Shown piece by piece: positions 1 through 6,804 of a DNA stretch of 32,784 nucleotides. Every line of letters starts with the position of its first letter. Positions within the stretch are counted from its first letter, which is position 1. A model generated the notes under the pieces. It was not told where the DNA came from, did no database searches, and saw only the letters and a program-made list of their open reading frames with translations. The position numbers and the translations under genes were made by a program. Source of the stretch: Gammaproteobacteria bacterium (GTDB lineage Bacteria > Pseudomonadota > Gammaproteobacteria > Granulosicoccales > Granulosicoccaceae); the NCBI GenBank assembly GCA_019634245.1, contig JAHQVR010000288.1, positions 1 through 32,784 on the forward strand, given 5' to 3'.

Positions 1-8
1 ACAAACTC

Positions 9-812
9 TTAGATGGAGTCGGCTGGCAGCACGATGGAATTTATCGCAACGATAGGACCATGGGCCGGACCTGAGACGCCACCAAATTCTTCAACACTGA
101 CGGCAAACTGATTAGCACTGGATAAAACCAACGGCAATGAAAGCACTTTCGATTCACCTATATTATTGGGCATTAGACCAACCGATTGCACACCACTTCC
201 ATCAGCCAGCACCATCCATAGCTGATGACTCTGATCGTCTTGTAGTGGGATATTACCGATGACAGAGACTACCAATTCACCACTTAGTCGCTCCGAGTCA
301 CTTTGACCCTCAGGACCAGTTGCGGATTTGCGGAAATTAATTGCCCATACGGGATCACCATTTTCGTTTTCAAGAATACTTACCGTGTTAAAGGATATTT
401 CCTCGACGGTAGTCTCCGTATCCTGCTGCCACCCCAATTGCCAGGGACTAAACACCATCAGCCCAATCAGAGCGGCGGCTAGCGCCATCGTCGCAACGGT
501 AGCCAGCTTCCAAAATCTAAGACGACCTTGCCATTCTGTGTCGGATGTAACGTAAACACCAGCAGGCTCTTCGGCAACAGTATGGTGTTCAATTTGCCTC
601 ATGATCTTCTCAAACAATTCCGGAGAAGCTTCGATAGGTGCGGTTGATAAATTTAAAGGATCCAATCGATGCTCCCACTCCAAGACACGCCTTTGCACAT
701 CTGGATCGGTTCTTAGAAGCTGCTTGAATACAATGAGATCTTCAGGCGAAAGACTACCCAACACATATTCTGCAGCCCGAAGATCCCACCACTGGTCATC
801 AGGAGAGCTCAT
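9..812 (-). CDS. RskA-like anti-sigma factor
   Basis: This is a membrane-anchored anti-sigma factor that should hold the adjacent ECF sigma factor inactive at the inner membrane. The N-terminal part (residues about 8-75) resembles the cytoplasmic sigma-binding domain of RskA, with the AAEYVLGSLSPEDL block typical of that domain. One hydrophobic membrane segment lies at about residues 101-124. The rest is a periplasmic RskA C-terminal domain with the SHQLWMVLADG and FAVSVEEFGG blocks, where related proteins have QLW and EPAGGSP. The ATG start overlaps the sigma gene by 14 nt. It has an AAGGAG ribosome site 7 nt upstream, so the two are translationally coupled. Length of 267 residues fits the family. 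Release of the sigma factor normally requires proteolysis; no protease gene is nearby. Confidence 0.85.
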   Translation of the reverse strand: MSSPDDQWWDLRAAEYVLGSLSPEDLIVFKQLLRTDPDVQRRVLEWEHRLDPLNLSTAPIEASPELFEKIMRQIEHHTVAEEPAGVYVTSDTEWQGRLRFWKLATVATMALAAALIGLMVFSPWQLGWQQDTETTVEEISFNTVSILENENGDPVWAINFRKSATGPEGQSDSERLSGELVVSVIGNIPLQDDQSHQLWMVLADGSGVQSVGLMPNNIGESKVLSLPLVLSSANQFAVSVEEFGGVSGPAHGPIVAINSIVLPADSI

Positions 813-1428
813 CTAGGCACTCCTTTAAACTAAGTAAACCACGCCTTATCCAACTTTTGACGGTTCCAAGAGGACGATCGAGACTAGTACTCAGCTCATC
901 TTGAGTAAACCCTTCGCAGTAGACTCCAACAATGCAACGCTGTGAATCGACATCAAGCCTATCCAGGCAGAAAGTGAGTCGCTGATTGTCAGCAATATCA
1001 TCGTGTATTTCACGATTATCGATGGGCCAATCGTCGGGATTTTGTGCTGACAACACCACACTAACATTGGAACGCGTACGAATTCGTCGCAGATGATCAA
1101 GTGCCTGATTTCTGGCGAGACTGTTTAACCACACCACTGGCGAGGCTTTGTCGCCATCAAACTGTGATGCATTGTTCCACACTTTGAGAAATGTCTCCTG
1201 TAAAGCATCCTCTGCAAGCTCTTTGTCTTTCAGAATGCGTATTTGAATGCCAAGAAGACGCGCGGACATAAGCCCATACAACTCAGAAAACGCATTTTTA
1301 TCTGCGTTTGCAACTCTCGTTAGTAAATCTTGAAGTACTGTGCGTTCGGAATTCAAAGGAACTCTTTTTATCTCAAATGCAAGCCGTAGTGATCTGAGAA
1401 GATACCGCTCGGCTTGTTCTACAGGCAT
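799..1428 (-). CDS. ECF sigma-70 family factor (SigK-like)
   Basis: This is a group 4 (ECF) RNA polymerase sigma factor. Region 2 is at about residues 40-105 (FSELYGLMSARLLG, then AEDALQETFLKVWNN and the WLNSLARNQALDHLRR DNA-melting part). Region 4 is at about 145-205, with a helix-turn-helix around TQDELSTSLDRPLGTVKSW. The pairing with an RskA-type anti-sigma matches SigK/RskA modules. The start is uncertain. The ATG at 1428 gives an unusual 24-residue leader and no clear ribosome site. A TTG at 1356 (AAAAAGAG 5 nt upstream) would give a typical ECF N-terminus, starting just ahead of ERTVLQDLL. A near-perfect palindrome sits at 1432-1452, just upstream of the ATG. The likely targets are unknown, but the DUF4331 genes immediately upstream are candidates. 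Confidence 0.88.
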   Translation of the reverse strand: MPVEQAERYLLRSLRLAFEIKRVPLNSERTVLQDLLTRVANADKNAFSELYGLMSARLLGIQIRILKDKELAEDALQETFLKVWNNASQFDGDKASPVVWLNSLARNQALDHLRRIRTRSNVSVVLSAQNPDDWPIDNREIHDDIADNQRLTFCLDRLDVDSQRCIVGVYCEGFTQDELSTSLDRPLGTVKSWIRRGLLSLKECLDELS

Positions 1429-1431
1429 AGA

Positions 1432-1452
1432 TTACCCGATGACGTCGGGTAA
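1432..1452. promoter_or_regulatory. 21-bp palindrome upstream of the sigma gene
   Basis: The arms TTACCCGA and TCGGGTAA are perfect complements around a 5-base centre. Extended to 10 bp per arm there is a single mismatch. It starts 3 bp upstream of the annotated ATG of the sigma gene, or 75 bp upstream of the alternative TTG start. It may be an operator for a dimeric repressor or an mRNA hairpin over the ribosome site. The protein that would bind it is unknown. Confidence 0.4.
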
Positions 1453-1611
1453 ATCGACAAGAAAACGGGGGGATTTTTTTAGTGACTGATGGCAAGCTCT
1501 AAATACAAGGTTAGCAAGCACTATCATTTTAGCCGTTCCGCTGCACTTCCCAACACACTTTGGTTATCGGAACGCATTTATAATTGATTCGGTTCGCCAT
1601 AAGGGTGGCAA

Positions 1612-1641
1612 ACGGGCGATTGTATGGCCACAACCGCCCGT
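1612..1641 (-). terminator. possible terminator hairpin after the DUF4331 pair
   Basis: A 7-bp GC-rich stem (ACGGGCG with CGCCCGT) continues after one mismatch with TTGT/ACAA and closes on a 6-base loop. It lies about 45-75 nt past the stop of the DUF4331 C-terminal half and before the sigma gene. The flank on the minus strand is only mildly T-rich, so intrinsic termination would be weak. It could instead be an attenuator that lets some transcription continue into the sigma gene. Confidence 0.35.
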
Positions 1642-1684
1642 CAAGGACTTCCCCTAAAGTTTCTACTATCGCCAGTACAAATTA

Positions 1685-2293
1685 TTAATGCGGAGCAGCA
1701 AGGTACGGGAACTCAGCACTGAATTCTTTATCGTTGCTTGGTGGATTTAAAACACCAACAAGATCAGCGGGCGTATGAGGCGCTGGTGTACCCGTTAGCT
1801 CCAGCAAAGCCACGGCCAATGTGATATCGATCACTGGATCTGCTAACAATCGACCATTTGGAAATCCAGCCGCACTGTTAGTGTCTAGCTTTACGGTATC
1901 TGGAATGATCAACGGTGCCGCGAACGCCACACAACTACCTGAGCCATCACTCATCACAGTGCAAGGTGTTAGGCCAAGACTGGTTAACTGATCATCCAAC
2001 GCCGTGTGGAGAAACTCAAGGCTTGCCACGATTTCAGGAACATAGCTTCCAGCGATGTCGTCGGTTGGATTCGCCGCATTGTATGCATCTTTGCTGGCAA
2101 TTAATGCCGTGGCAATAGCGGGCATACCCGTACGATCTACTCGTGTGTAAGACTCAGGAGGATCCACTGCAAATTCGAACTCAGCGCCCGTCATATCGAC
2201 CGTTCCATCATCATCGTCGTTGCTGCTACAACCGACCAAAAAGGATCCGTAAAAAAGGGCAAACGCAGCGGCATACAAAGTGTTCAAGTTCAT
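1685..2293 (-). CDS. DUF4331 C-terminal half as a lipoprotein
   Basis: This is an exported protein of unknown function that matches only the C-terminal half of DUF4331 proteins. The family blocks seen are YTRVDRTGMPAIATALI, a FPNGRLLADPVIDI block and the terminal FPYLAAPH. The N-terminus is a lipoprotein signal (about 20 residues ending LVGC, then SSNDDDD), so the mature protein should be lipid-anchored. I chose the ATG at 2293 because GAGGA lies 8 nt upstream of it. A GTG at 2308 overlapping the previous stop is the alternative. It is cotranscribed with the N-terminal half 12 nt upstream. Ordinary DUF4331 proteins carry both parts in one chain, so this is a domain-boundary split. The family resemblance is from memory of its motifs. 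Confidence 0.7.
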   Translation of the reverse strand: MNLNTLYAAAFALFYGSFLVGCSSNDDDDGTVDMTGAEFEFAVDPPESYTRVDRTGMPAIATALIASKDAYNAANPTDDIAGSYVPEIVASLEFLHTALDDQLTSLGLTPCTVMSDGSGSCVAFAAPLIIPDTVKLDTNSAAGFPNGRLLADPVIDITLAVALLELTGTPAPHTPADLVGVLNPPSNDKEFSAEFPYLAAPH

Positions 2294-2304
2294 AACGATA
2301 TTCC

Positions 2305-2925
2305 TCACAAAGTTCCAGTGGTAACCCAGGCTTGAAGCGCACCACCTCCAGGTTTGATGGTTTCAACGGGCAGTTGAACGACAATTGCAGTGATATTCAG
2401 GCCTGCGACGTCATCTCGGCTGGGATTGAACGAAATCATTCCGGTATCAAGAGTTTCCCTAAAACCTGTTTGGTCAAAAAAGAAAGGATCATCCGCCAGT
2501 CCGGCCCAGGCTGTTACATCGCCGTCACTGAGTACCGTTTCTACTGCACCTTCAATGGGATCCACGCTAGCTCCGGTTACTTGAAGCCCCCAGTTACCTT
2601 CTGCATCCTCGGCAAACCGAGCATAGATGGAGTTATCAGCGACACCATCAGCGGGTTCAGAGGTATCGAAATGAAACGTGTAAAGCAGATTGCTATCGTA
2701 ACTGGCTGGCTGGCCTGAAGGTGAAAACGTCCCAAATGTAAGTACGAGATTCAACTGGCTGTCTTCGTGCCAAATGTAGAAGTCCCCAATGTCGGCTGCC
2801 AACAACGCGGTTGCTGCTGGTGCTTCCTGATGGTCAGCGGAATAAGTGTTAGATACTTGCAAAGCCGATGCAGCCAACAGACTTACGGCTGCGCCGGTGG
2901 CACAAACCCTGGTCAGTTTGAACAT
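2305..2925 (-). CDS. DUF4331 N-terminal half, Sec-exported
   Basis: This is an exported protein of unknown function corresponding to the N-terminal half of DUF4331. After a signal peptide (about residues 1-29, ending near NTYSA) it opens with DHQEAPAATALLAADIGDFY, matching the family start (S-x-HREAP...AADLTDVY). Beta-rich sequence follows, including LLYTFHFDTSEPADG. It ends with AIVVQLPVETIKPGG and LQAWVTTGTL, the point at which full-length members continue into the part encoded by the next gene. The ATG at 2925 has AGGAG 6 nt upstream and is preferred over a GTG at 2928. The downstream half starts 12 nt after this stop. The two products probably assemble in the periplasm. Location beside an ECF sigma/anti-sigma pair suggests control by that sigma. 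Confidence 0.72.
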   Translation of the reverse strand: MFKLTRVCATGAAVSLLAASALQVSNTYSADHQEAPAATALLAADIGDFYIWHEDSQLNLVLTFGTFSPSGQPASYDSNLLYTFHFDTSEPADGVADNSIYARFAEDAEGNWGLQVTGASVDPIEGAVETVLSDGDVTAWAGLADDPFFFDQTGFRETLDTGMISFNPSRDDVAGLNITAIVVQLPVETIKPGGGALQAWVTTGTL

Positions 2926-3325
2926 CACATTCTCCTATTTCAATGTATTGCCTGCTCATAAATGCGCTAGCAGGATCGAGAGGCAAATCTAGAGGGACTT
3001 TTGATGTTCGATACTGACTGAGCCCAAAACCAAGCTTCACCAGCAACAATCTCCGACCAGTAGCAAGAGATAGAGTGCTGTCTGAGCTGCACACTTTTAG
3101 AATCGATCAGTACGTATTTTCAAAGACCCACTGCTGCCTAAATGACGATACGCACGCCGACGGTAAAAAGATGCAAAAAACCTTTTTTGTATTAAACGAC
3201 AGGAGAATCTTTACTGAATTTGGCCTTTGCGAAAACAATCACAAAGTGCAGGGCCCGTGCGATATTCAGACGAATGATTAGGTTCGCTGCGCGGTAGAAG
3301 CGATCAAAAATTACAGATAGGCTTT
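2926..3325. other. 400-bp gap, no convincing gene
   Basis: This is the leader and promoter region of the DUF4331 pair on the minus strand, and the 3' flank of the glutamine amidotransferase gene. Short open frames here lack ribosome sites and recognisable protein sequence. A small inverted repeat (CCTGCT at 2951-2956 with AGCAGG at 2969-2974) lies 26 bp upstream of the DUF4331 start and might be an operator. I could not assign an ECF-type -35/-10 pair with confidence. Confidence 0.5.
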
Positions 3326-4045
3326 TTAAGCTTGCGCTGCCGTTTGTAGCCAATTGATATAAATGCGCTCGGCAATTGTATTCATCTGTGACATTTTTGT
3401 TGTTGCGGCCTGCTCCATATCACTGGCACCGGTTTGGCCAAGCGCTTTTTCTAAGGCAGCGGCATATTCAGGTATGTCCTTCCAATTAGAGACGGTGTCT
3501 GGTTCGATCTCTACATGAAATTGTAACGAGTATGCACGTGGTCCCCAGCTGAGCGCTTGGACAACGCAATCAGGTGATGTGGCTAGGCACACACCGCCAG
3601 GGGGAACGGATTTAACCTCGGCGCTGTGCCATTGCAACGCTGGAAAAACGGCTGGTAACCCATCAAAAAACACCCCAGTGGCCCCAACTTCCGTGAGCTG
3701 AACGTCCATTATGCCAATTTCAGGTTTATCCGCAGGTCCCACTGATCCGCCCAAAGCATCAGCCAGTAATTGATGGCCAAGACATAAGCCCAAGTAAGGC
3801 ATACCCCGATCTTCTACAGCTTCTTTAATGAATGCTTTTTCGGCCACAAGCCAGGGGTATTTATCTTCCTGCCAGGTATCCATTGGGCCACCCAGTACCC
3901 ATAGAGCATCAAAACTATCTAGGGCTGGCAGAGCATCACCTTCATCTAAATACACCGCTGTCCAAGAGTGTCCGTCTTCTTCAAGAAAGCTGCGAAAAAT
4001 CCCCGGATGTTCGATGCGAACATGTTGTAGAACCAAAATATTCAT
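3326..4045 (-). CDS. class I glutamine amidotransferase
   Basis: This is a stand-alone GATase1-fold protein of the GuaA-N-terminus type, expected to hydrolyse glutamine or a gamma-glutamyl compound. The nucleophile elbow is GLCLGHQLLADALGG (Cys at about residue 93). The catalytic His/Glu region is SLQFHVEIEPD at about 173. The FDALWVLGGPMD oxyanion block is at about 45-56. At 239 residues it has no synthetase domain, as is usual for this group, whose substrates are mostly unknown. It starts 6 nt after the stop of the GlxA-like regulator and is surely in its operon. That suggests a link to methylated-amine or betaine nitrogen metabolism, but this is only context. Confidence 0.85.
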   Translation of the reverse strand: MNILVLQHVRIEHPGIFRSFLEEDGHSWTAVYLDEGDALPALDSFDALWVLGGPMDTWQEDKYPWLVAEKAFIKEAVEDRGMPYLGLCLGHQLLADALGGSVGPADKPEIGIMDVQLTEVGATGVFFDGLPAVFPALQWHSAEVKSVPPGGVCLATSPDCVVQALSWGPRAYSLQFHVEIEPDTVSNWKDIPEYAAALEKALGQTGASDMEQAATTKMSQMNTIAERIYINWLQTAAQA

Positions 4046-4051
4046 TGGGTA

Positions 4052-5008
4052 TTAATGATCCAAACTGGGGCTCGATCGTACCATCGTTGGCACTTCGCCG
4101 TAGTATTCTCTATAGCAGCGAGCTAAGTGGGACGCGTTGGCAAATCCCGTCGCAAGGGCCACTTCGGTGACAGATAGCGTGGACTGTTGGAGTAAATTCC
4201 TGGCTTTATTGGCTCGATATTGTCGGTAAAAAGCGATGGTGCTAACGCCGAGCTTTTCTTTAAATAGCCTGTTAAGCTGTCGTGATCCTAATCCAGTAAG
4301 TTTCGCCAATTGTTCCAGAGTTAGTGGATCTGCCACATGGGCATCCATTGCATCAATGGCCGTAAGCACCGATCGATTCTGAGTCCCATATCGTTCAGCT
4401 AGGCCAGATCGTTGAGGGCCAGATGAGGGTCGGATCGTCGTGTGCAGAAACCAATCTGACACTTCAGTGGCAAACGCCGAACCATGTTGACTTTGAATCA
4501 TGGCGTGCATCATGTCTAAGGCCGCCGTGCCACCCGCACAGGTCATTCGATCGCGATCGATAACAAACAACGCCTGTTCCACCAATAACAATGGTGACAC
4601 TTCCTGCAAGGCATCAATATGCTCCCAATGTAACGTCATGCGGCGATTTTCCATAATGCCTGCCAACGCAAGAATGACGGGTCCACCGGAGACGCCTCCC
4701 AGCCACACATCACGGCGCGCTAGTTGTCGCAACCATTGAAAGGTATTCTGGTTATTAAAGCGCCCAGGATCACCACCGGCAACAACGAGTAATAGATCGT
4801 AATCAACCTGCTCCCCGACATGTTCGGTGGCATTTATGACAGCACCCGAGGAGCTCACCGCGCGCCCGCCTGTCACTGGCAGATGACGTATGTCGTAAAG
4901 CGTTTTGCCCGCCAATAAGTTTGCCGCCCGCAATGGTTCCACCGCTGATGAATAGGACATCAACGCAAACCCATCGACCAACAAAAATCCCACGCGAAAA
5001 GCCGTCAT
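4052..5008 (-). CDS. GlxA/GbdR-like AraC-family regulator
   Basis: This is a transcription regulator with an N-terminal DJ-1/PfpI-like ligand domain (residues about 1-185, with LLVVAGGDPGR and GVSGGPVILALAG) and a C-terminal AraC-type double helix-turn-helix (about 220-310, with LEQLAKLTGLGSRQLNRLF and VTEVALATGFANASHLARCY). The group includes GbdR and CdhR, which sense glycine betaine, dimethylglycine or carnitine breakdown products. It is divergent from soxB, so it most likely controls the sarcosine oxidase operon. The ATG at 5008 has GGGGAG 4 nt upstream; an in-frame ATG at 5020 would place the start inside that site. The first GGGTCGGACC palindrome (5022) almost touches the gene, so autoregulation is plausible. 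The ligand is inferred from neighbours only. Confidence 0.85.
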   Translation of the reverse strand: MTAFRVGFLLVDGFALMSYSSAVEPLRAANLLAGKTLYDIRHLPVTGGRAVSSSGAVINATEHVGEQVDYDLLLVVAGGDPGRFNNQNTFQWLRQLARRDVWLGGVSGGPVILALAGIMENRRMTLHWEHIDALQEVSPLLLVEQALFVIDRDRMTCAGGTAALDMMHAMIQSQHGSAFATEVSDWFLHTTIRPSSGPQRSGLAERYGTQNRSVLTAIDAMDAHVADPLTLEQLAKLTGLGSRQLNRLFKEKLGVSTIAFYRQYRANKARNLLQQSTLSVTEVALATGFANASHLARCYREYYGEVPTMVRSSPSLDH

Positions 5009-5021
5009 CAATCTCCCCATA

Positions 5022-5151
5022 GGGTCGGACCAGCCAAACCGCCCAAATTACCCATTTGCCCAACTAAAGCCATACCCCCGTCATCGGGTCGGACCCGAAA
5101 ACCTCTGGTCCGACCCGGGAAGCCTAGCGTTAGCCTTCTTGGGTCTGACCC
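5022..5151. promoter_or_regulatory. four GGGTCNGACCC-type palindromes
   Basis: Four copies of an 11-bp palindrome lie between the divergent regulator and soxB: GGGTCGGACC(A) at 5022-5032, GGGTCGGACCC at 5086-5096, (T)GGTCCGACCC at 5106-5116 and GGGTCTGACCC at 5141-5151. The second is part of a perfect 13-bp CGGGTC-G-GACCCG. Centre spacings are 64, 20 and 35 bp. Nothing similar was noticed elsewhere in the window. They look like operators for a dimeric regulator. The divergent GlxA-like protein or an unlinked regulator could bind them. Confidence 0.6.
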
Positions 5152-5181
5152 ATTATGTCTATTTTAGACTAGATTATGTCT
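5152..5181 (+). promoter_or_regulatory. direct repeat ATTATGTCT, 21-bp period
   Basis: ATTATGTCT occurs at 5152-5160 and again at 5173-5181, exactly 21 bp apart, which is two helical turns. AraC-family activators commonly bind such direct repeats. The first copy directly abuts the fourth GGGTC palindrome. This pair is a candidate binding site for the divergent regulator. Confidence 0.4.
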
Positions 5182-5191
5182 GAATTATGAT
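5163..5191 (+). promoter_or_regulatory. candidate sigma-70 promoter of the sox operon
   Basis: The -10 candidate is TATGAT at 5186-5191. The -35 candidate is TTTAGA at 5163-5168, with a 17-bp spacer. The weak -35 fits an activator-dependent promoter. Transcription would start near 5198, which favours the soxB start at 5251 over the one at 5200. No experimental support exists. Confidence 0.35.
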
Positions 5192-5250
5192 AGTCGAGTG
5201 TGAAGCATAAGCGCACCCTTCGATTACTTTTACAGCAAGGTGGCAGGCCA

Positions 5251-6501
5251 GTGCGCTACTCCGCATTGAAAATCCTGAAAGAGGGCTTGACCGGCAACAA
5301 AGGCTGGACGCCGGCTTGGCGAGACCCAAACCCCAAATCGGCCTACGATGTGGTGATCATCGGCGGTGGCGGCCACGGCCTGGCTACCGCTTATTACCTG
5401 GCAAAAGAACATGGCATCACCAATGTCGCCGTTCTCGAAAAAGGTTGGCTAGGCTCGGGCAACATCGGTCGCAACACCACCATCATTCGCTCCAACTACA
5501 TGCTTGCCGGCAATGAACCCTTCTATGAGTGGTCGATGAAACTATGGGAGGGCCTCGAACAAGACTTCAATTACAACGCGATGGTCTCCCAACGCGGTAT
5601 TTTGAATCTGTTCCACAGTGATCCTCAACGAGATGCCTTTGCTCGGCGCGGTAACGCCATGCTTATGGCCGGAGCCGACGCGGTGCTTCTGGATTCAGCT
5701 GGTGTCGCGAAACTCTGCCCAGGGCTCGATCATGACAACGCTCGCTTTCCAATAAAAGGTGGACTGTGGCAACCACGCGGCGGCACAGTCCGTCACGATG
5801 CCGTTGCTTGGGGTTATGCACGCGGCGCTGATAGTCGCGGGGTGGACATTATTCAAAACTGCGAAGTGAATGGTTTCCACATTGACAACGGCGTTTGCAG
5901 CGGCGTCGAAACAACCCAAGGCCCTATTAAGGCGAAAAAAATTGCGGTCTGTGTTGCCGGTTCATCCAGCCGTGTTATGTCCATGGCTGGTATGCGTCTG
6001 CCGATAGAAAGTCATGTGCTTCAAGCGTTTGTGTCCGAAGGTTTAAAACCTACGATTCCCGGTGTGGTTACCTTCGGAGCCGGACATTTTTATGTAAGCC
6101 AATCCGACAAAGGCGGACTGGTGTTCGGCGGTGATATCGATGGCTACAACACCTACGCACAACGTGGCAATTTACCGGTAGTTGAAGATGTCTGTGAAGG
6201 TGGAATGGCTATCATGCCAAACATTGGCCGAGCCCGATTACTCCGCATGTGGGGAGGAGTCATGGATATGTCGATGGATGGCACCCCGTTTATCGATAAA
6301 ACTAGTGTTAAAGGGTTGTACTTCAATGGAGGCTGGTGCTATGGCGGCTTTAAGGCCACGCCTGCCAGTGGTTGGTGCTATGCCCATCTCATTGCCACCG
6401 ATAATTCACACCCTTTTGCTGATCAAATGCGACTTGACCGATTCGAACGAGGAAACATGATCGATGAAAAGGGTCAAGGTGCGCAGCCTAATCTACATTA
6501 A
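5251..6501 (+). CDS. soxB: sarcosine oxidase subunit beta
   Basis: This is the catalytic subunit of heterotetrameric sarcosine oxidase, which oxidises sarcosine to glycine and passes the methyl group on toward tetrahydrofolate. A FAD-binding Rossmann motif follows about 35 leader residues (DVVIIGGGGHGLATAYYLA). The NIGRNTTIIRSNYM and RHDAVAWGYAR blocks are characteristic; the His of RHDAV is the family's covalent FMN site. The C-terminal GLYFNGGWCYGGFKATPASG block is also typical. The GTG at 5251 is chosen because AAGGTGG lies 8 nt upstream and the start MRYSALKILKEGLTGNKGW matches family N-termini. A GTG at 5200 adds 17 residues without a good ribosome site and would be almost leaderless. 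First gene of the sox-fds-fhs operon. Confidence 0.93.
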   Translation: MRYSALKILKEGLTGNKGWTPAWRDPNPKSAYDVVIIGGGGHGLATAYYLAKEHGITNVAVLEKGWLGSGNIGRNTTIIRSNYMLAGNEPFYEWSMKLWEGLEQDFNYNAMVSQRGILNLFHSDPQRDAFARRGNAMLMAGADAVLLDSAGVAKLCPGLDHDNARFPIKGGLWQPRGGTVRHDAVAWGYARGADSRGVDIIQNCEVNGFHIDNGVCSGVETTQGPIKAKKIAVCVAGSSSRVMSMAGMRLPIESHVLQAFVSEGLKPTIPGVVTFGAGHFYVSQSDKGGLVFGGDIDGYNTYAQRGNLPVVEDVCEGGMAIMPNIGRARLLRMWGGVMDMSMDGTPFIDKTSVKGLYFNGGWCYGGFKATPASGWCYAHLIATDNSHPFADQMRLDRFERGNMIDEKGQGAQPNLH

Positions 6502-6516
6502 CGGGGGCTCGAACCG

Positions 6517-6804
6517 ATGATCATTCATCATCCCTTGCTGGGTCCTAGAGATGCAGCAGAATTTGTCTACTTAGGTGATGCATCGCTCATTCATCGTCCT
6601 AAAGCAGACACTGAAAACGCTAGTTCTGAATTTTATGAGTATATGTATTTGCGCGACAATCCGGCGGGCCAACACCGTGAGCTATGGTTTCATGAACAGG
6701 GCGATCGCTCATGGTTGGTGGTTACTCGCGATACGCTCACGCATGAGATAACCGATGTTGAACTCGCCCGCGATGTTGCACGCAGCGAGGGCCGAAGCCG
6801 ATGA
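6517..6804 (+). CDS. soxD: sarcosine oxidase subunit delta, zinc cysteines absent
   Basis: This is the small structural subunit of heterotetrameric sarcosine oxidase, 95 residues, the usual family length. The order of blocks is canonical: the N-terminal GPRDAAEFVYLGDAS, then MYLRDNPAGQHRELWFHEQG and RSWLVVTRDTLTHEI. Family members normally bind zinc through CPxCG near the N-terminus and an HxxGC motif. Here the aligned positions read HPLLG and HEQGD. Only the histidine (His59) remains, and the protein has no cysteine at all. The zinc site is therefore lost although the fold blocks are well kept. The stop overlaps the soxA start by 4 nt (ATGA), so translation is coupled. It follows soxB by 15 nt. 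Confidence 0.9.
   Translation: MIIHHPLLGPRDAAEFVYLGDASLIHRPKADTENASSEFYEYMYLRDNPAGQHRELWFHEQGDRSWLVVTRDTLTHEITDVELARDVARSEGRSR

Noticed and set aside
1467..1480. G-run followed by seven T as a terminator
   Set aside because: No complementary C-rich arm lies close upstream, so no stem can form. It points into the plus strand, where no gene ends nearby.
2849..3094. An 81-codon frame on the minus strand upstream of the DUF4331 pair
   Set aside because: It overlaps the DUF4331 start in another frame, has no ribosome site and no protein-like composition.
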